Of a DNA stretch of 64,000 nucleotides, positions 17,155-25,792 are shown piece by piece; positions within the stretch are counted from its first letter, which is position 1, and each line of letters begins with the position of its first letter. Under the pieces are notes generated by a model, which did no database searches, was not told the origin of the DNA, and saw only the letters and a list, made by a program, of their open reading frames with translations. The stretch covers positions 62,001-126,000 of the forward strand of contig NZ_CDSE01000084.1 in assembly GCF_001373415.1 (NCBI RefSeq), given 5' to 3'. The DNA is from Paenibacillus dakarensis (GTDB lineage Bacteria; Bacillota; Bacilli; Paenibacillales; Paenibacillaceae). A program made the position numbers and the translations under genes.

Positions 17155-17203
17155 AAAAATGATCAAACAAGCCGAAAACACACTACTTGTTTGATCATTT
17201 TAA
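17155..17203. terminator. Bidirectional terminator between convergent genes
   Basis: AATGATCAAACAAG / CTTGTTTGATCATT stem with A- and T-runs, between the tetR gene and esterase 2, which converge. Confidence 0.75.
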
Positions 17204-17222
17204 TATTTTTTATATATGCCCC

Positions 17223-18215
17223 TTATTTCTTAACAGGCATATATTTTCCCAAGTATGTCTCTATATTTTGCATATATTCCAAGTACTTTTTATTGTCATT
17301 TTGTAATCCATGCCCTGAATGCTCTAAAACCGTGTATTCATGGGGTACATTGTACTGATTGAGTGCAGCATTCAGACGAACGGATCCTTCATACGGCAGG
17401 AATTTATCGTGCGCTCCGTATGCCATAACTGTGGGTACCGTATTCTTATTTACCCATAAAAGTGGGGAGATATCCTTCATCGTTTCATCATATTCTGCTG
17501 TCCCGAACATGTCCGGTGTGATCTGCTTACCGGAAATAATACTAAACAATTTTGCAGCCCCTTCCTTGTTATGGTCAAAGCCATAGCTCTTCCAGTCTTC
17601 CGGATAAAAGCTCGACGGTCCTACAGCCTCAAATACCATACGTACAGGAACCGGCGAAGTATCCGCATCACGATACGCATAAAGCAGAGCCAGAGTACCT
17701 CCTGCCGAGCCACCGGAAATGGTCATTTCATCAATATTATATCCGAGCTTCTTCGCTTCTTCAATTACATACGGCATGCCGTCCTTGATCTCCATAGACT
17801 GTTTGTAGACGTTAGCATCCGGATTTTTTTCGCTAAATAATGTGTAATTGATACCGGCAGCTACATAGCCTTTTGAAGCAAGCCACTGTAACATCTCTGC
17901 ATCATCTGCCTTATCGCCGCCGGTAAATCCGCCTGCATGAAGATAAACTACTAGACCATAGCTTTTCCTTGTATTATCTGCCGGTACATAGAGATCAAAC
18001 TTCTGAGCCTCCCCTTCACCATAGGCTAGGTTCTTATGCACGCTTCCAATTTCTTCACTCCAGACAAACGATTATTTCTTAAAAGATGCTGGCTCATATG
18101 TCATCTTAAAAACTACAGATCCTGCGAAAGACACAAAGAACGCCAGCACACACAAAATTACAAACTTCACGGTCTTTTTTCCTCTCTTATCTATCTTATC
18201 ACTCTTTTTCTTCAT
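17223..18215 (-). pseudogene. Membrane-anchored alpha/beta hydrolase, module 2, interrupted by an in-frame TAA
   Basis: An ATG at 18215 with GGAGG 9 bases upstream encodes an anchor (KKTVKFVILCVLAFFVSFAG) and then meets TAA at 18072-18074. The same frame continues as SFVWSEEIGSVHKNLAYGEG and the hydrolase core: YLHAGGFTGG (oxyanion loop), SGGSAGG (nucleophile elbow), GAHDKFLP (acid) and EHSGHGLQ (His). One point mutation therefore separates the export anchor from an otherwise intact catalytic domain of 272 codons. A cytoplasmic short form from 18041 has no good ribosome site. The gene start overlaps the small peptide stop (ATGA), suggesting translational coupling. Confidence 0.85.
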
Positions 18216-18343
18216 AAGAAATTACCTCCAAATAACGTTCCTCCAAGCATAAAGTTCAGTACAGCTCGTACAGACAGCCTTCCCAAAAATAAACCGACAA
18301 TAATCATAATTGCCAGAATGATCCATCTCTGTTTTGTCATCAT
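18212..18343 (-). CDS. Small membrane peptide of module 2 (43 residues), coupled to esterase 2
   Basis: An ATG at 18343 follows GGAGG by 8 bases and gives MMTKQRWIILAIMIIVGLFL followed by GRLSVRAVLNFMLGG, a one-helix membrane peptide. Its TGA overlaps the esterase ATG (ATGA). It parallels the peptide at 16232-16366 in position and topology. Confidence 0.6.
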   Translation of the reverse strand: MMTKQRWIILAIMIIVGLFLGRLSVRAVLNFMLGGTLFGGNFL

Positions 18344-18377
18344 CTGTTGTTCCTCCTTGACTTCTCGTTGTAACTTT

Positions 18378-18447
18378 TGTACCATCCGATGCACTTTAAT
18401 TCAAGTATTTGTGAAAAAGGGTACAAACAAGGAGGGATTGTTCCATC
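18378..18447. promoter_or_regulatory. Control region of module 2
   Basis: TGTACCATC at 18378-18386 and TTGTTCCATC ending just before the tetR ATG at 18448, with the same spacing and flanks (CCATCCG, AAGGAGGGA) as module 1. Confidence 0.5.
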
Positions 18448-18688
18448 ATGGGAAATAAGTTCAGAAACAGTTTTGTAAAACAACAGATCACAGATACCCT
18501 TCTTCAGTTACTGGAGGAAAGGGAATTAACAGAAATAGCGATTCACGAGAAAAAGAGGAATCTGTTATACCTCATTCGGGAAGCATACCTTGAACTCAAC
18601 GCCCTCCGAGGGATGCAGATAACATAATTGCTTATATTAATCTGCGGAAGTCATGAGCAGTCTTCTAAGTACACATGGAATGAAATAA
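18448..18688 (+). pseudogene. TetR regulator of module 2, internally deleted
   Basis: A proper start (GGAGGGATTGTTCCATC ATG) encodes NSFVKQQITDTLLQLLEE, but most of the DNA-binding and ligand domains are deleted. The last codons, in another frame, read SAEVMSSLLSTHGMK, matching the end of the intact module 1 regulator. It is dead. Confidence 0.8.
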
Positions 18689-19140
18689 CCGAATAGATGA
18701 GTGTACAGCCGAACGGGTTTTCTTTCTGGATTGACTGGCTGCTGAGAAACAACAGCCTGTTCTCGCTCAATTCGCTTTCCTTCAACTAGTGAACCTATAA
18801 GTAATGTAATCTTGTCCCTATAGCAAACATTGCGCTAAGCCACGTCTTCACTCTTCCCTTCATGAATCATCCCCTTTAACGGAACGTTATCAAGACGTCT
18901 TTCCTGTTGTCCAGTACGCATAGATGCCGAGCTGTGTTTTTGTAACCACTACAGTGCCAGTAAAAATCTTAGATAATTTCGAAGAGAAACCCACCGTAAA
19001 AGGCTCCAACCTATTTATACCATGGGTTCTCTCTTAGCTTGACTTCGATAATGCATCAAGTTCCTAGTAAAATATTTATTAAAGCTACACCTCCCTTGAG
19101 AAAGTTAACAACTATAGAAAAGTGGTCATTTAGATAACTA
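18689..19140. other. Stretch without a supported gene
   Basis: On the minus strand a short frame contains KIFTGTVVVTKTQLGIYAYW and a separate start-like MKGRVKTWLSAMFAIG with AAAGGGG upstream, neither continuing far. These could be scraps of a small secreted protein. Nothing firm is present. Confidence 0.3.
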
Positions 19141-19255
19141 CCTAATCCAAAATAACACAATGTTTTTGTCCTTAGCTCGGACAAGAACTTGTACCAATAA
19201 AACAAATAGCCGTTAAAATAGTGACTTCAATGGGAATATGTTCTTGGCCCTCGGT
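19141..19255 (+). repeat. Fam2 repeat copy 5 (diverged)
   Basis: Retains GGACAAGAACTTGTACC, a degenerate GCCGTTAAAATAGTGAC hairpin and the right end. It forms the 3' end of the decayed tetR of module 3. Confidence 0.8.
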
Positions 19256-19738
19256 AGCAATCTACTTGCAATTCTTGCTTCCATTTAATCATTTCATACC
19301 ATGTGATGATAGCAAGGTCACCATCGTTTCTACTGATTCTTGCATCCCTCTGGCAATCCATTCCTCGATCCAGCCGTAGGTACCCGTATGCGATAAAAGA
19401 AGTTGTATATGCCCACATATTCTCGTACTACTGAAAAGCAGATAGAAGTCGTTGTTCTTTTTCAGATGCTCGAATAATGTGCCATACATCAGTGCATTCG
19501 GTGAACTGCCTGAGTCTTCATAAAACTCCAACCACAAGTTTAGAAGAGAAGCTATATGCTTCTGAACAATTTCCTTTTATCAGCAAAATTTCTATAAAAC
19601 GAGTTTCTGCTCACCTGTTCAGCCTTTGTTATCTCACTGATAGAAATATCAGCAAGACCTTTTTCCTCTAACAGTTTCTGTGCGGCTTCTGTAATTTTGT
19701 CAGCTACATAGGACGTATTTTCATCTTTTTTCTTTCAT
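19227..19738 (-). pseudogene. TetR regulator of module 3, frameshifted
   Basis: From about 19738 the minus strand encodes NTSYVADKITEAAQKLLEEK and ISEITKAEQVSRNSFYRNFA, the TetR helix-turn-helix, then several frame changes and the tail YGWIEEWIARGMQESVETMV ... SSHGMK. A second frame runs into fam2 and ends YRGPRTYSH, a mutated version of the repeat-encoded CRGTRTWSH tail. It is divergent from the esterase at 19879. Confidence 0.82.
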
Positions 19739-19806
19739 GGTACACTTACCCCCGTTTTGTTCCATTTTTGTAAAGTACATTGACTTCTTTTGTTCCCGTT
19801 GGTACA
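19737..19806. promoter_or_regulatory. Control region of module 3
   Basis: On the minus strand TGTACCAACGG (end at 19806) and GTGTACCATG near 19737-19746 frame a region with GGAACAAAA repeats, the same arrangement as in modules 1 and 2, between a decayed tetR and an intact esterase gene. Confidence 0.5.
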
Positions 19807-19878
19807 TTTGTTTCACCACATGGTATATCTGTTGCAGTTAATCGTCAAGTATTGCTTATCGGAATGAGGAGAATGTTT

Positions 19879-20817
19879 ATGAGAAAGGTGTTCAAAATGT
19901 TCAAAATTCTTGTTATTCTGCTGCTCGTCACTGTTGTAGGCGTTGTTGTCCTGTATTTCTACGCTGACAATGCTCCCGTCATACATCAGGGGTATAATCA
20001 AAAAATCGAGACAGGTGGAGATATTGAATACAAATATCTGCAAAACGGGAGCTATAAAGCGAAGAAGGCCACCGCTAAAGCAGAGAAACCAATCAAAAAA
20101 TATACTATTTATTATCCAGAAGAATTGAAGTCTACTGGAAGAGTCTATCCGATGATTCTGGTCGTAAACGGAACAGGTTTCAAAGCCACCAAATACAAAC
20201 CTGAGTTAGAACAAATGGCTTCCTGGGGATTCATTGTTGTCGGCACACAGGATAAAGGTACCGGGACAGGTGAAACGACTATTATGACATTAAATTATAT
20301 GTTGGAACAGAACGAAGATCCAAATAGCGTTTTTTACCACAAGATTGATGTTGACAACATCGGCATTACCGGATTTTCACAAGGTGGTGCTGCCACAATT
20401 AGAGCTTTTACCATGTATGATGAAAGTCATTATTTCAAAACTGCAGTGCCGCTTTCCCCTTTAAACGAAAGAACGGCGGAACAGATGAACGTTTATCCTT
20501 ATGATAGCGCGAAGATTACCCGCCCTATCTTAATGTTAGCAGGAACTATCGGAGAATTTGAAACAGAGATCGTCATTCCAATAGCCGAAATGAATAGGAT
20601 GTATGAAAAAATCGATGCCCCTAAGCTCATGGCAAGAAGAATCGGAATGGATCACGATCAGATGATGTATTCGGCTGGTGGTTACGTTACTGCTTGGTTC
20701 ATGTGGCAACTGCAGGGAGATGAAGAAGCTGCCAAAGCTTTTATCGGTAGTAATCCTGAATTACTGAGTAATCCTTTATATCAGGATCAGAAAATAAACT
20801 TAATTTCAGAGGAGTAA
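19879..20817 (+). CDS. Membrane-anchored alpha/beta hydrolase, module 3
   Basis: The ATG at 19879 is 7 bases after GAGGAG and yields 312 residues. An N-terminal anchor (about residues 9-28) precedes a hydrolase domain with LVVNGTG (oxyanion loop), the elbow GFSQGGAAT near residue 170, an acid in LAGTIGEFE and a His in IGMDHDQM. Related to chlorophyllase/poly-ester hydrolase-like enzymes by pattern. Substrate unknown. It is followed after 5 bases by a second hydrolase gene, so both are probably one operon controlled by the (now dead) divergent TetR gene. Confidence 0.82.
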   Translation: MRKVFKMFKILVILLLVTVVGVVVLYFYADNAPVIHQGYNQKIETGGDIEYKYLQNGSYKAKKATAKAEKPIKKYTIYYPEELKSTGRVYPMILVVNGTGFKATKYKPELEQMASWGFIVVGTQDKGTGTGETTIMTLNYMLEQNEDPNSVFYHKIDVDNIGITGFSQGGAATIRAFTMYDESHYFKTAVPLSPLNERTAEQMNVYPYDSAKITRPILMLAGTIGEFETEIVIPIAEMNRMYEKIDAPKLMARRIGMDHDQMMYSAGGYVTAWFMWQLQGDEEAAKAFIGSNPELLSNPLYQDQKINLISEE

Positions 20818-20822
20818 AATAT

Positions 20823-21959
20823 ATGAAGAAAGTATTTAATGTCTTAGGAATTATATTGGCTATTATCTTGGTTATAGCTTTAGTAATTTATAAGTTTGTT
20901 TTGCAATATCCAAATCTGAAGAGTGATCCAACGCTAGACAAATGGTATCGTGTTACCAACAGTGAAATGAAATCATCGGACGGAAGCCAGTATCGTGCTT
21001 TCTTCAAAAAAGGCAGCGAGAACAAAGTGCTTGTCTATTTTGCAGGCGGCGGGGTCAGTGTCAACGAAGAGACTGCCAAAGAAGATATGTATAATAAAAA
21101 GGTTATTGCCATCGATATGCTTGCAAATATAACCATGAATATGGGCGGTCTTGCTACAGCAGGTGATACAAATCCGTTTAAAGATTGGACCGTTATTGCA
21201 TTCCCATATGCGACAGGAGATTTTCATACAGGAACGAACCAATTCAAATATGTTGATCAGAATGGCAAGAAAAAAACGCTTTATCATTACGGATACAAGA
21301 ATTATAGCGCAGTAATGAAAAAGGTCTCGGAACTTGCCGATATAGACAACCCGGAAGCCGTAGTCGTTACAGGCTATAGTGCCGGTGGATTTGGGGCTGC
21401 TTTACTTGCTGATGATGTGTTTACCAATTACTTTCCAAATGCCGGAAGCAAAACAGTTCTGGCAGATTCCTCTCTGCTCCTGAATGATGACTGGCATAGC
21501 ATTGCAACCGATGTGTGGAAAACGCCAACTGAAATATCTGACAGATTAACGACAAATAATATCACGCTTGATAGTTTAACTGCACTACATGAAAAGTTTG
21601 GTGATGATGTTCATATTCTCTTTGATTCCTCCACCCGAGATGGAGATCTGGCAAAAGTGCAAAACTACTTTGATACGGGAATTTTGGATGTAGATGAAAG
21701 TAAAGCGGACATCTATCAACAAATGTTGAAAGATGCTATTCCACAATTCAAAGAACAGGCAGGAGCATATCTGTTTGTGTGGGATGGGCTGCCGTGGTAT
21801 GACGATCCACGAAATCTGACTATGCATACAATCATAGCAACGCCGCATTTTTTCGCCAAAATGGAAAATCAAGATGTGTCTATTGCAGATTGGCTAATGA
21901 ATGCTATTAATGGCAAATTGCAAGATCATGGACTTGATCTAGTCGATAAACAATATTAA
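20823..21959 (+). CDS. Pectinacetylesterase/Notum-like anchored hydrolase
   Basis: The 378-residue protein begins with an anchor (about residues 5-25). It has VYFAGGGVS near residue 72, the nucleophile elbow VTGYSAGGFGAAL near residue 180, FDSSTRDGD with a candidate acid, and a C-terminal TMHTIIATPHFF with a candidate His, the pattern of the pectinacetylesterase/Notum carboxylesterase family. It likely removes acyl groups from an extracellular polymer or lipid-modified ligand. It follows the preceding hydrolase by 5 bases with AGAGGAG upstream of the ATG. Confidence 0.82.
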   Translation: MKKVFNVLGIILAIILVIALVIYKFVLQYPNLKSDPTLDKWYRVTNSEMKSSDGSQYRAFFKKGSENKVLVYFAGGGVSVNEETAKEDMYNKKVIAIDMLANITMNMGGLATAGDTNPFKDWTVIAFPYATGDFHTGTNQFKYVDQNGKKKTLYHYGYKNYSAVMKKVSELADIDNPEAVVVTGYSAGGFGAALLADDVFTNYFPNAGSKTVLADSSLLLNDDWHSIATDVWKTPTEISDRLTTNNITLDSLTALHEKFGDDVHILFDSSTRDGDLAKVQNYFDTGILDVDESKADIYQQMLKDAIPQFKEQAGAYLFVWDGLPWYDDPRNLTMHTIIATPHFFAKMENQDVSIADWLMNAINGKLQDHGLDLVDKQY

Positions 21960-22055
21960 AAACAAAATCGGAATACTGATTAGCGGATAACTCCAAAAGA
22001 TCAGAGAATATACAAACAGTATGCCTGTTGGTAACTGATAGACGGGGAAATGAAT

Positions 22056-22600
22056 ATGAAAAAGGTGTTGAAGATTTTTGGCATATTGCTGTTGGTATTG
22101 ACTGTAATCGATACACTGCAGTCTTTAAGCATTACGTCTCTTGGGGATTCATTGTAGTTGGAAACGAACACGATACAGCCTTTGCTGGCGATTCCTCAAA
22201 CGCGAGCCTTGAGTATCTTATAAAAGGAAACGATGATCCTAATTCTGCCTCTATCAGAAAGTGGATTTGGACAACGTGGGCATCGTTGGTCATTCTCAGG
22301 GCGGCGTAGGCGTTTTCAACGCCATCACAGTGCAGTAACACAGCAAATTGTATAAAGTGGCAGTCTCAATTTCGCCTATTCCGGAAGAATCTGCGGCAGC
22401 AATCGACTGGGGTTATGATGCAAGCAAGGTGGTTATTCCAATTCTGGTACTTGCCGGAACCGAAAACGACAGCATTTCGCTTGAACAGCTCTAATCGTGT
22501 ATAAATTCTAATAAAATAATGGCAAGGAGAAGCAATACGAATCATGCTGAGATGCTATACAGCGCAGATGGCTATGTTTCTAATTCCAATTGGCAGGATA
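22056..22600 (+). pseudogene. Decayed third alpha/beta hydrolase of the operon
   Basis: The start MKKVLKIFGILLLVLTVID matches the anchors of the two preceding hydrolases. Large deletions and frameshifts follow, leaving WGFIVVGNEHDTAFAGDSSN, IVGHSQGG (nucleophile elbow), PILVLAGTENDSIS and HAEMLYSADGY in different frames with stops. It is clearly homologous to the hydrolase at 19879, so the operon once had at least three esterases. Confidence 0.85.
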
Positions 22601-23210
22601 TAAAAATAAACCTTTCATTTTCATCTGCATGATTCAGATGCACTCATGTGTATTATTGGACAGCGAAGAACTTTTTTAACTAACTCCAAAAAATTGAAAA
22701 AGATGCCGTGGTGTGGTGATTAAATCTCATCATGATACCTTTTCTTTTTCTGCGTTTATTCGTGCATCAATGAACGCAGCACATCAATCATATCTGTTCG
22801 TACGATGAGTGATTAAAAAGCGACGGCGTAAAAACTTGTGAATAATCCATTCACATTCACTTCTATTCGTGTCCCGTAACAATGTGAATATTTACATGTA
22901 TTAAAGTAAATTAATCAGGTATTAAGTGTATTCGATCAATATTTAGATACACATCTAATCGTGAATCTGACTTTGTTCTTTCCATTCCGGAAATCGGTAC
23001 AATTTTTTGTCCTTAGCTTAATGTTTTACAACATTCAAACTGTCTAGGAAGAATAAAAAAATAGCTTGCATTACTTATACAATCTTGGTTCAGAGATTAT
23101 TACAGAGCATCTATCCACCCCGAAGTATCATATTGTCAAGGCCATAGGCCTTTTTTTATTCATTTCCAATAGGTGTCGCACTTCATATTACAATCCGTCT
23201 TTAGATATAC
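22601..23210. other. Gene-free stretch with fam2 copy 6 (fragment at 22953-23017)
   Basis: A degenerate fam2 left half is present (TTAGATACACATCTAATCG, then AAATCGGTACAATTTTTTG). No other feature is supported. Confidence 0.5.
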
Positions 23211-23358
23211 ATCTATTCGGTAATAGGAACATGTTCTTGTCAATTCCGGCAATCGGTACAAGTTCTTGTCTTTGGCACGGGACAAGAACTTGTACCGTTA
23301 AAACAAAAAAAGCCGCTAATAGCGACTTTCAAAGGGACCATGTTCTTATCCCCCGACA
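23211..23358 (+). repeat. Fam2 repeat copy 7 (complete)
   Basis: Complete copy with TTAGATATACATCTATTCGG left flank and both direct repeats. Its right end is read as the C-terminus of the CPBP protease gene. Confidence 0.9.
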
Positions 23359-24108
23359 ATTTGGTCGACTCCGATCCGTAATTTGTGACCAAATAAATAT
23401 AACGAATCCAATAAGTAATGAGATTAGCTCGCCCATCCATGCTTCCCCTGTAATAAATACCGCGGATAAACTATTTAAAAATGCATGCGTGATAATACAC
23501 ATGAAAACACTTCTTGTGCGTTGATATACGACAGCCAAAATAAAGGAGAACGCAATTGTGCTTATCGAAAAATTAAAAAAGCTTAGATACAACTCCTGAT
23601 AAGTCCCCACAATGAAAAACAACGGTAAATGCCACAAACTCCAAACTACTCCCACTATCATTGTGCTAATAAATGGAGACCATTTCTTTTCCAGTTCAGG
23701 CTGCATTAGACCGCGCCATCCTATTTCCTCCATCCCGCCAATCAGAATATAAAGTGGGAATTGTAGGACAATCAGGTAAAGTGGTCCGCTGCGTTCCCCT
23801 CCGAATAAGACGTAAGGCAGTAACTGAAAGACCACAGTGACCACTAGGATTAAAACATACCAGGTAAACTTTTTTGGAGGCATGAAGCAGTTTCTGCAGA
23901 AAGAATGGAAAGCTTCTTTAGAAACCAACTGTTTGTTAATCGTCATTGCAGAAATAGCAGGACTTAGCACGCCTAGAACGTAGAGCACGATTAACGGTAT
24001 CGAAGATCCAAACGGGACGTTCTTCCACTGTGTATAGATTGCAACTATTCCCCATAAGGTGTAGGTAACCACAAATGTTAAAATACTATAACGGTTCACA
24101 CTTTTCAT
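23329..24108 (-). CDS. CPBP-family intramembrane metalloprotease with repeat-encoded tail
   Basis: The 259-residue protein has about seven to eight hydrophobic segments and the CPBP (Abi/CAAX protease-like) motifs: EEIGWRG near residue 126 (EExxxR), SLWHLPLFF near 158 (FxxxH type), and a distal His in IITHAFLN. It probably cleaves or processes a membrane peptide; such genes often give self-immunity to bacteriocins. The final residues NCRGIRTWSL come from fam2 copy 7, so only the extreme C-terminus after the last helix was replaced and the enzyme may still be functional. Confidence 0.85.
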   Translation of the reverse strand: MKSVNRYSILTFVVTYTLWGIVAIYTQWKNVPFGSSIPLIVLYVLGVLSPAISAMTINKQLVSKEAFHSFCRNCFMPPKKFTWYVLILVVTVVFQLLPYVLFGGERSGPLYLIVLQFPLYILIGGMEEIGWRGLMQPELEKKWSPFISTMIVGVVWSLWHLPLFFIVGTYQELYLSFFNFSISTIAFSFILAVVYQRTRSVFMCIITHAFLNSLSAVFITGEAWMGELISLLIGFVIFIWSQITDRSRPNCRGIRTWSL

Positions 24109-24117
24109 CTTTCACCA

Positions 24118-24480
24118 TCCCGCAACTAATTGGTCATCCTCGATGATAGTCACAATACTGTATTCAATTGCATAGTCAATAGCTGTATGTGAATTACCGT
24201 AGAGAACCTATCCTCTGTTAATCTTCGACAGCATCTCGTTTATATAATCCTGATTACGTCTCTCTAACCCATTTAAAGTGTCTTTGTGCTTTGTATAAAT
24301 ACACATATACCGTTAGTGCTATCTTATCCTTGTACTTTGACGACAGGTACTCCTGCAAGGTCATCTCTCCTTGTTCCTTCAAAAACCCTACTAGTCGCAA
24401 ATCAGCAAGATAAGCATACTTAGTTAATACTCGCAACGAAATGTCATCACTGGATTTAAAAACTCTGTAATCCTCCCTAT
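24118..24480 (-). pseudogene. Decayed gene of unknown family after the NUDIX gene
   Basis: One frame reads SDDISLRVLTKYAYLADLRL and VGFLKEQGEMTLQEYLSSKY, then frame changes lead to DYINEMLSKINRG and YAIEYSIVTIEDDQLVAGW. A GGGAGG site stands before the frame but without a start codon. I do not recognise the family. Confidence 0.4.
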
Positions 24481-24484
24481 TGAG

Positions 24485-24937
24485 TCAGCTAAGGCTTGCT
24501 TTTGCGTTTGTCGATTCTCCTAAATGGATTTGGTAGATTTTAATTTCTTCTTTTGTTAGCGACTTCAACACATCAGAAACTTGTACGTCATCTCGTACGT
24601 TTATTATTTCTTTCCATTGGGCATCTACCAACGTTTGGGCGGCTAGCTCTAACTCAGGATCACTTCCCAGTTTTATATTCGGATTGTGGACGGGCTCTGA
24701 CAGGTAACAATATTCAATTCCATGTTCACTTTCGCTTTTAAATAATAATCGTATTATTTTGATTTCTAGATTAACTTCTTCCTTCGCCTCCCTGACGGCT
24801 GCTTCTTCATAACTCTCTCCTTCCTCCACTCCTCCACCCGGTAATGTCCAAAAATCTCTTTTTTTATCTACTACATGGATCATCACGATCTTTCCATCGT
24901 GGATGATTGCTGTAAAAGCTCTTTTTCTTTTCTTCAT
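24485..24937 (-). CDS. NUDIX hydrolase (last gene of array 2)
   Basis: The 150-residue protein carries the NUDIX box as GGGVEEGESYEEAAVREAKE followed by EV (Gx5Ex7REUxEEx), near residues 34-56, with all metal-binding Glu present. NUDIX enzymes hydrolyse nucleoside diphosphate-linked substrates; specificity is unknown. It follows cloverleaf repeat D in the minus direction, as expected for a cassette gene, but no repeat is recognisable downstream, where sequence decay begins. Confidence 0.85.
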   Translation of the reverse strand: MKKRKRAFTAIIHDGKIVMIHVVDKKRDFWTLPGGGVEEGESYEEAAVREAKEEVNLEIKIIRLLFKSESEHGIEYCYLSEPVHNPNIKLGSDPELELAAQTLVDAQWKEIINVRDDVQVSDVLKSLTKEEIKIYQIHLGESTNAKASLS

Positions 24938-24980
24938 CTTTAGTTACCACCGTTCATTATTTATTTGTTTTCAAGGTTTT

Positions 24981-25123
24981 CGTATAACGTTCCCGCATCT
25001 ATGACGTGACCTGGCCTTAGATAGCTCTTATCTTAGGCCGGGTCGTGTGTTGTCTGAATATTCTTCTATGTGTATAACCCCTGACAACCAAGGGGCGAAT
25101 GCCGCGCAGCATGGATGTTAAGT
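24981..25123 (-). repeat. Cloverleaf attC-like repeat D
   Basis: Outer arms GTATAACGTTCCCGCATCTATG and CATGGATGTTAAGTG. Inside: GACCTGGCCTTAGATA / TATCTTAGGCCGGGTC, then TTGTC / GACAA, then GGGGCGAATGCC. The core GTTAAGT fits the integron-type GTTRRRY consensus. Confidence 0.75.
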
Positions 25124-25129
25124 GATGTT

Positions 25130-25300
25130 ACTACCTTCTCTGTATTTACATTCTCACATACGATTTAGATGTAAATATTGTTATCAATGTATTCTAGTTA
25201 TTTATAGTATTTTTAATGGTATTTCATCATGTTTTATATGTTATAATTTTCTAGTACAATATACGGCTATAAGGGCGGTCGGCTAATCTCCCAGAAGGGA
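25130..25300 (+). promoter_or_regulatory. Promoter and 5' leader of the type I toxin
   Basis: AT-rich region with TATAAT around 25243-25248 and TACAAT at 25254. The transcript would start near 25262 and carry AAGGGCGGTC, whose GGGCGGTC is exactly complementary to GACCGCCC just after the toxin stop codon. Confidence 0.45.
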
Positions 25301-25310
25301 GGTGATGCCC

Positions 25311-25394
25311 ATGGAGGTCAAAGATGCACTTTCCTTAATGTTCATGTTCGGCATGTTCATTTTGGCATTGCTTACCTACATGAAAAATAAATAG
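25311..25394 (+). CDS. Type I holin-like toxin (27 residues)
   Basis: The frame MEVKDALSLMFMFGMFILAL then LTYMKNK has the acidic start, single transmembrane helix and Lys/Asn tail of the small Firmicute holin-like (TxpA/BsrG-like) toxins. The ribosome site GGGAGGTGA is perfect and lies 8 bases before the ATG at 25311, but it is buried in the hairpin TCTCCC-agaa-GGGAGG, and the mRNA 5' and 3' ends can pair. Both are hallmarks of type I toxins kept silent until processing. It sits between repeats D and E, transcribed against the array direction, like a self-contained toxin-antitoxin cassette. Confidence 0.75.
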   Translation: MEVKDALSLMFMFGMFILALLTYMKNK

Positions 25395-25520
25395 ACCGCC
25401 CTCGCTAAGGAAACGGTCTATTTTCGACCTAACTAGTGTGGCCGACTGCTCTTTATGCAGTTATTGTACTTAGGAGTCGTGTTCGCAGCACGGCTCCTTA
25501 CTTATTCTTACCTCAGTATA
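25390..25520 (-). ncRNA. Putative antisense antitoxin RNA
   Basis: Downstream of the toxin, stable stems AGGAG-CGTG / CACG-CTCCT (25471-25497) and AGACCG / CGGTCT (25393-25420) lie in a region lacking any frame. A minus-strand promoter-like TATACT is present near 25518-25523. In this toxin class the antitoxin RNA overlaps the toxin mRNA 3' end from the other strand. Exact ends cannot be set by eye. Confidence 0.5.
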
Positions 25521-25600
25521 ACTCATTTTATAACGCTTTTATAGGTTTTGTTGATTATTTTTATTTATATAAGATCTGTAATATTGTATGCAGTAATTTC

Positions 25601-25766
25601 ACTTAACGTTTCCGTGTTCACGACGTCCCACCGACTTAAGGTCACGAAGTGACCGGGCGCGATGCGGTTAGGTGGTGCGGATGTGTCCAGCTGCTCTTAC
25701 TTCTCCGAAATGCCTCTGCTAGACTGAGGGGGCTTGTCCCCCGATGCGTGAACACGGTGTTAGGCG
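25601..25766 (-). repeat. Cloverleaf attC-like repeat E
   Basis: The outer arms CGTGTTCACG and CGTGAACACG pair perfectly. The flanks ACTTAAC and GTTAGGC match the attC core consensus (RYYYAAC / GTTRRRY). Inside: CACCGACTTA / TTAGGTGGTG enclosing GGTCACGAAGTGACC, then GTCCAGC / GCTAGAC (one mismatch), then GGGGGCTTGTCCCCC. Confidence 0.85.
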
Positions 25767-25792
25767 GTGCCAGTGCCACCTTGAATTTTATA

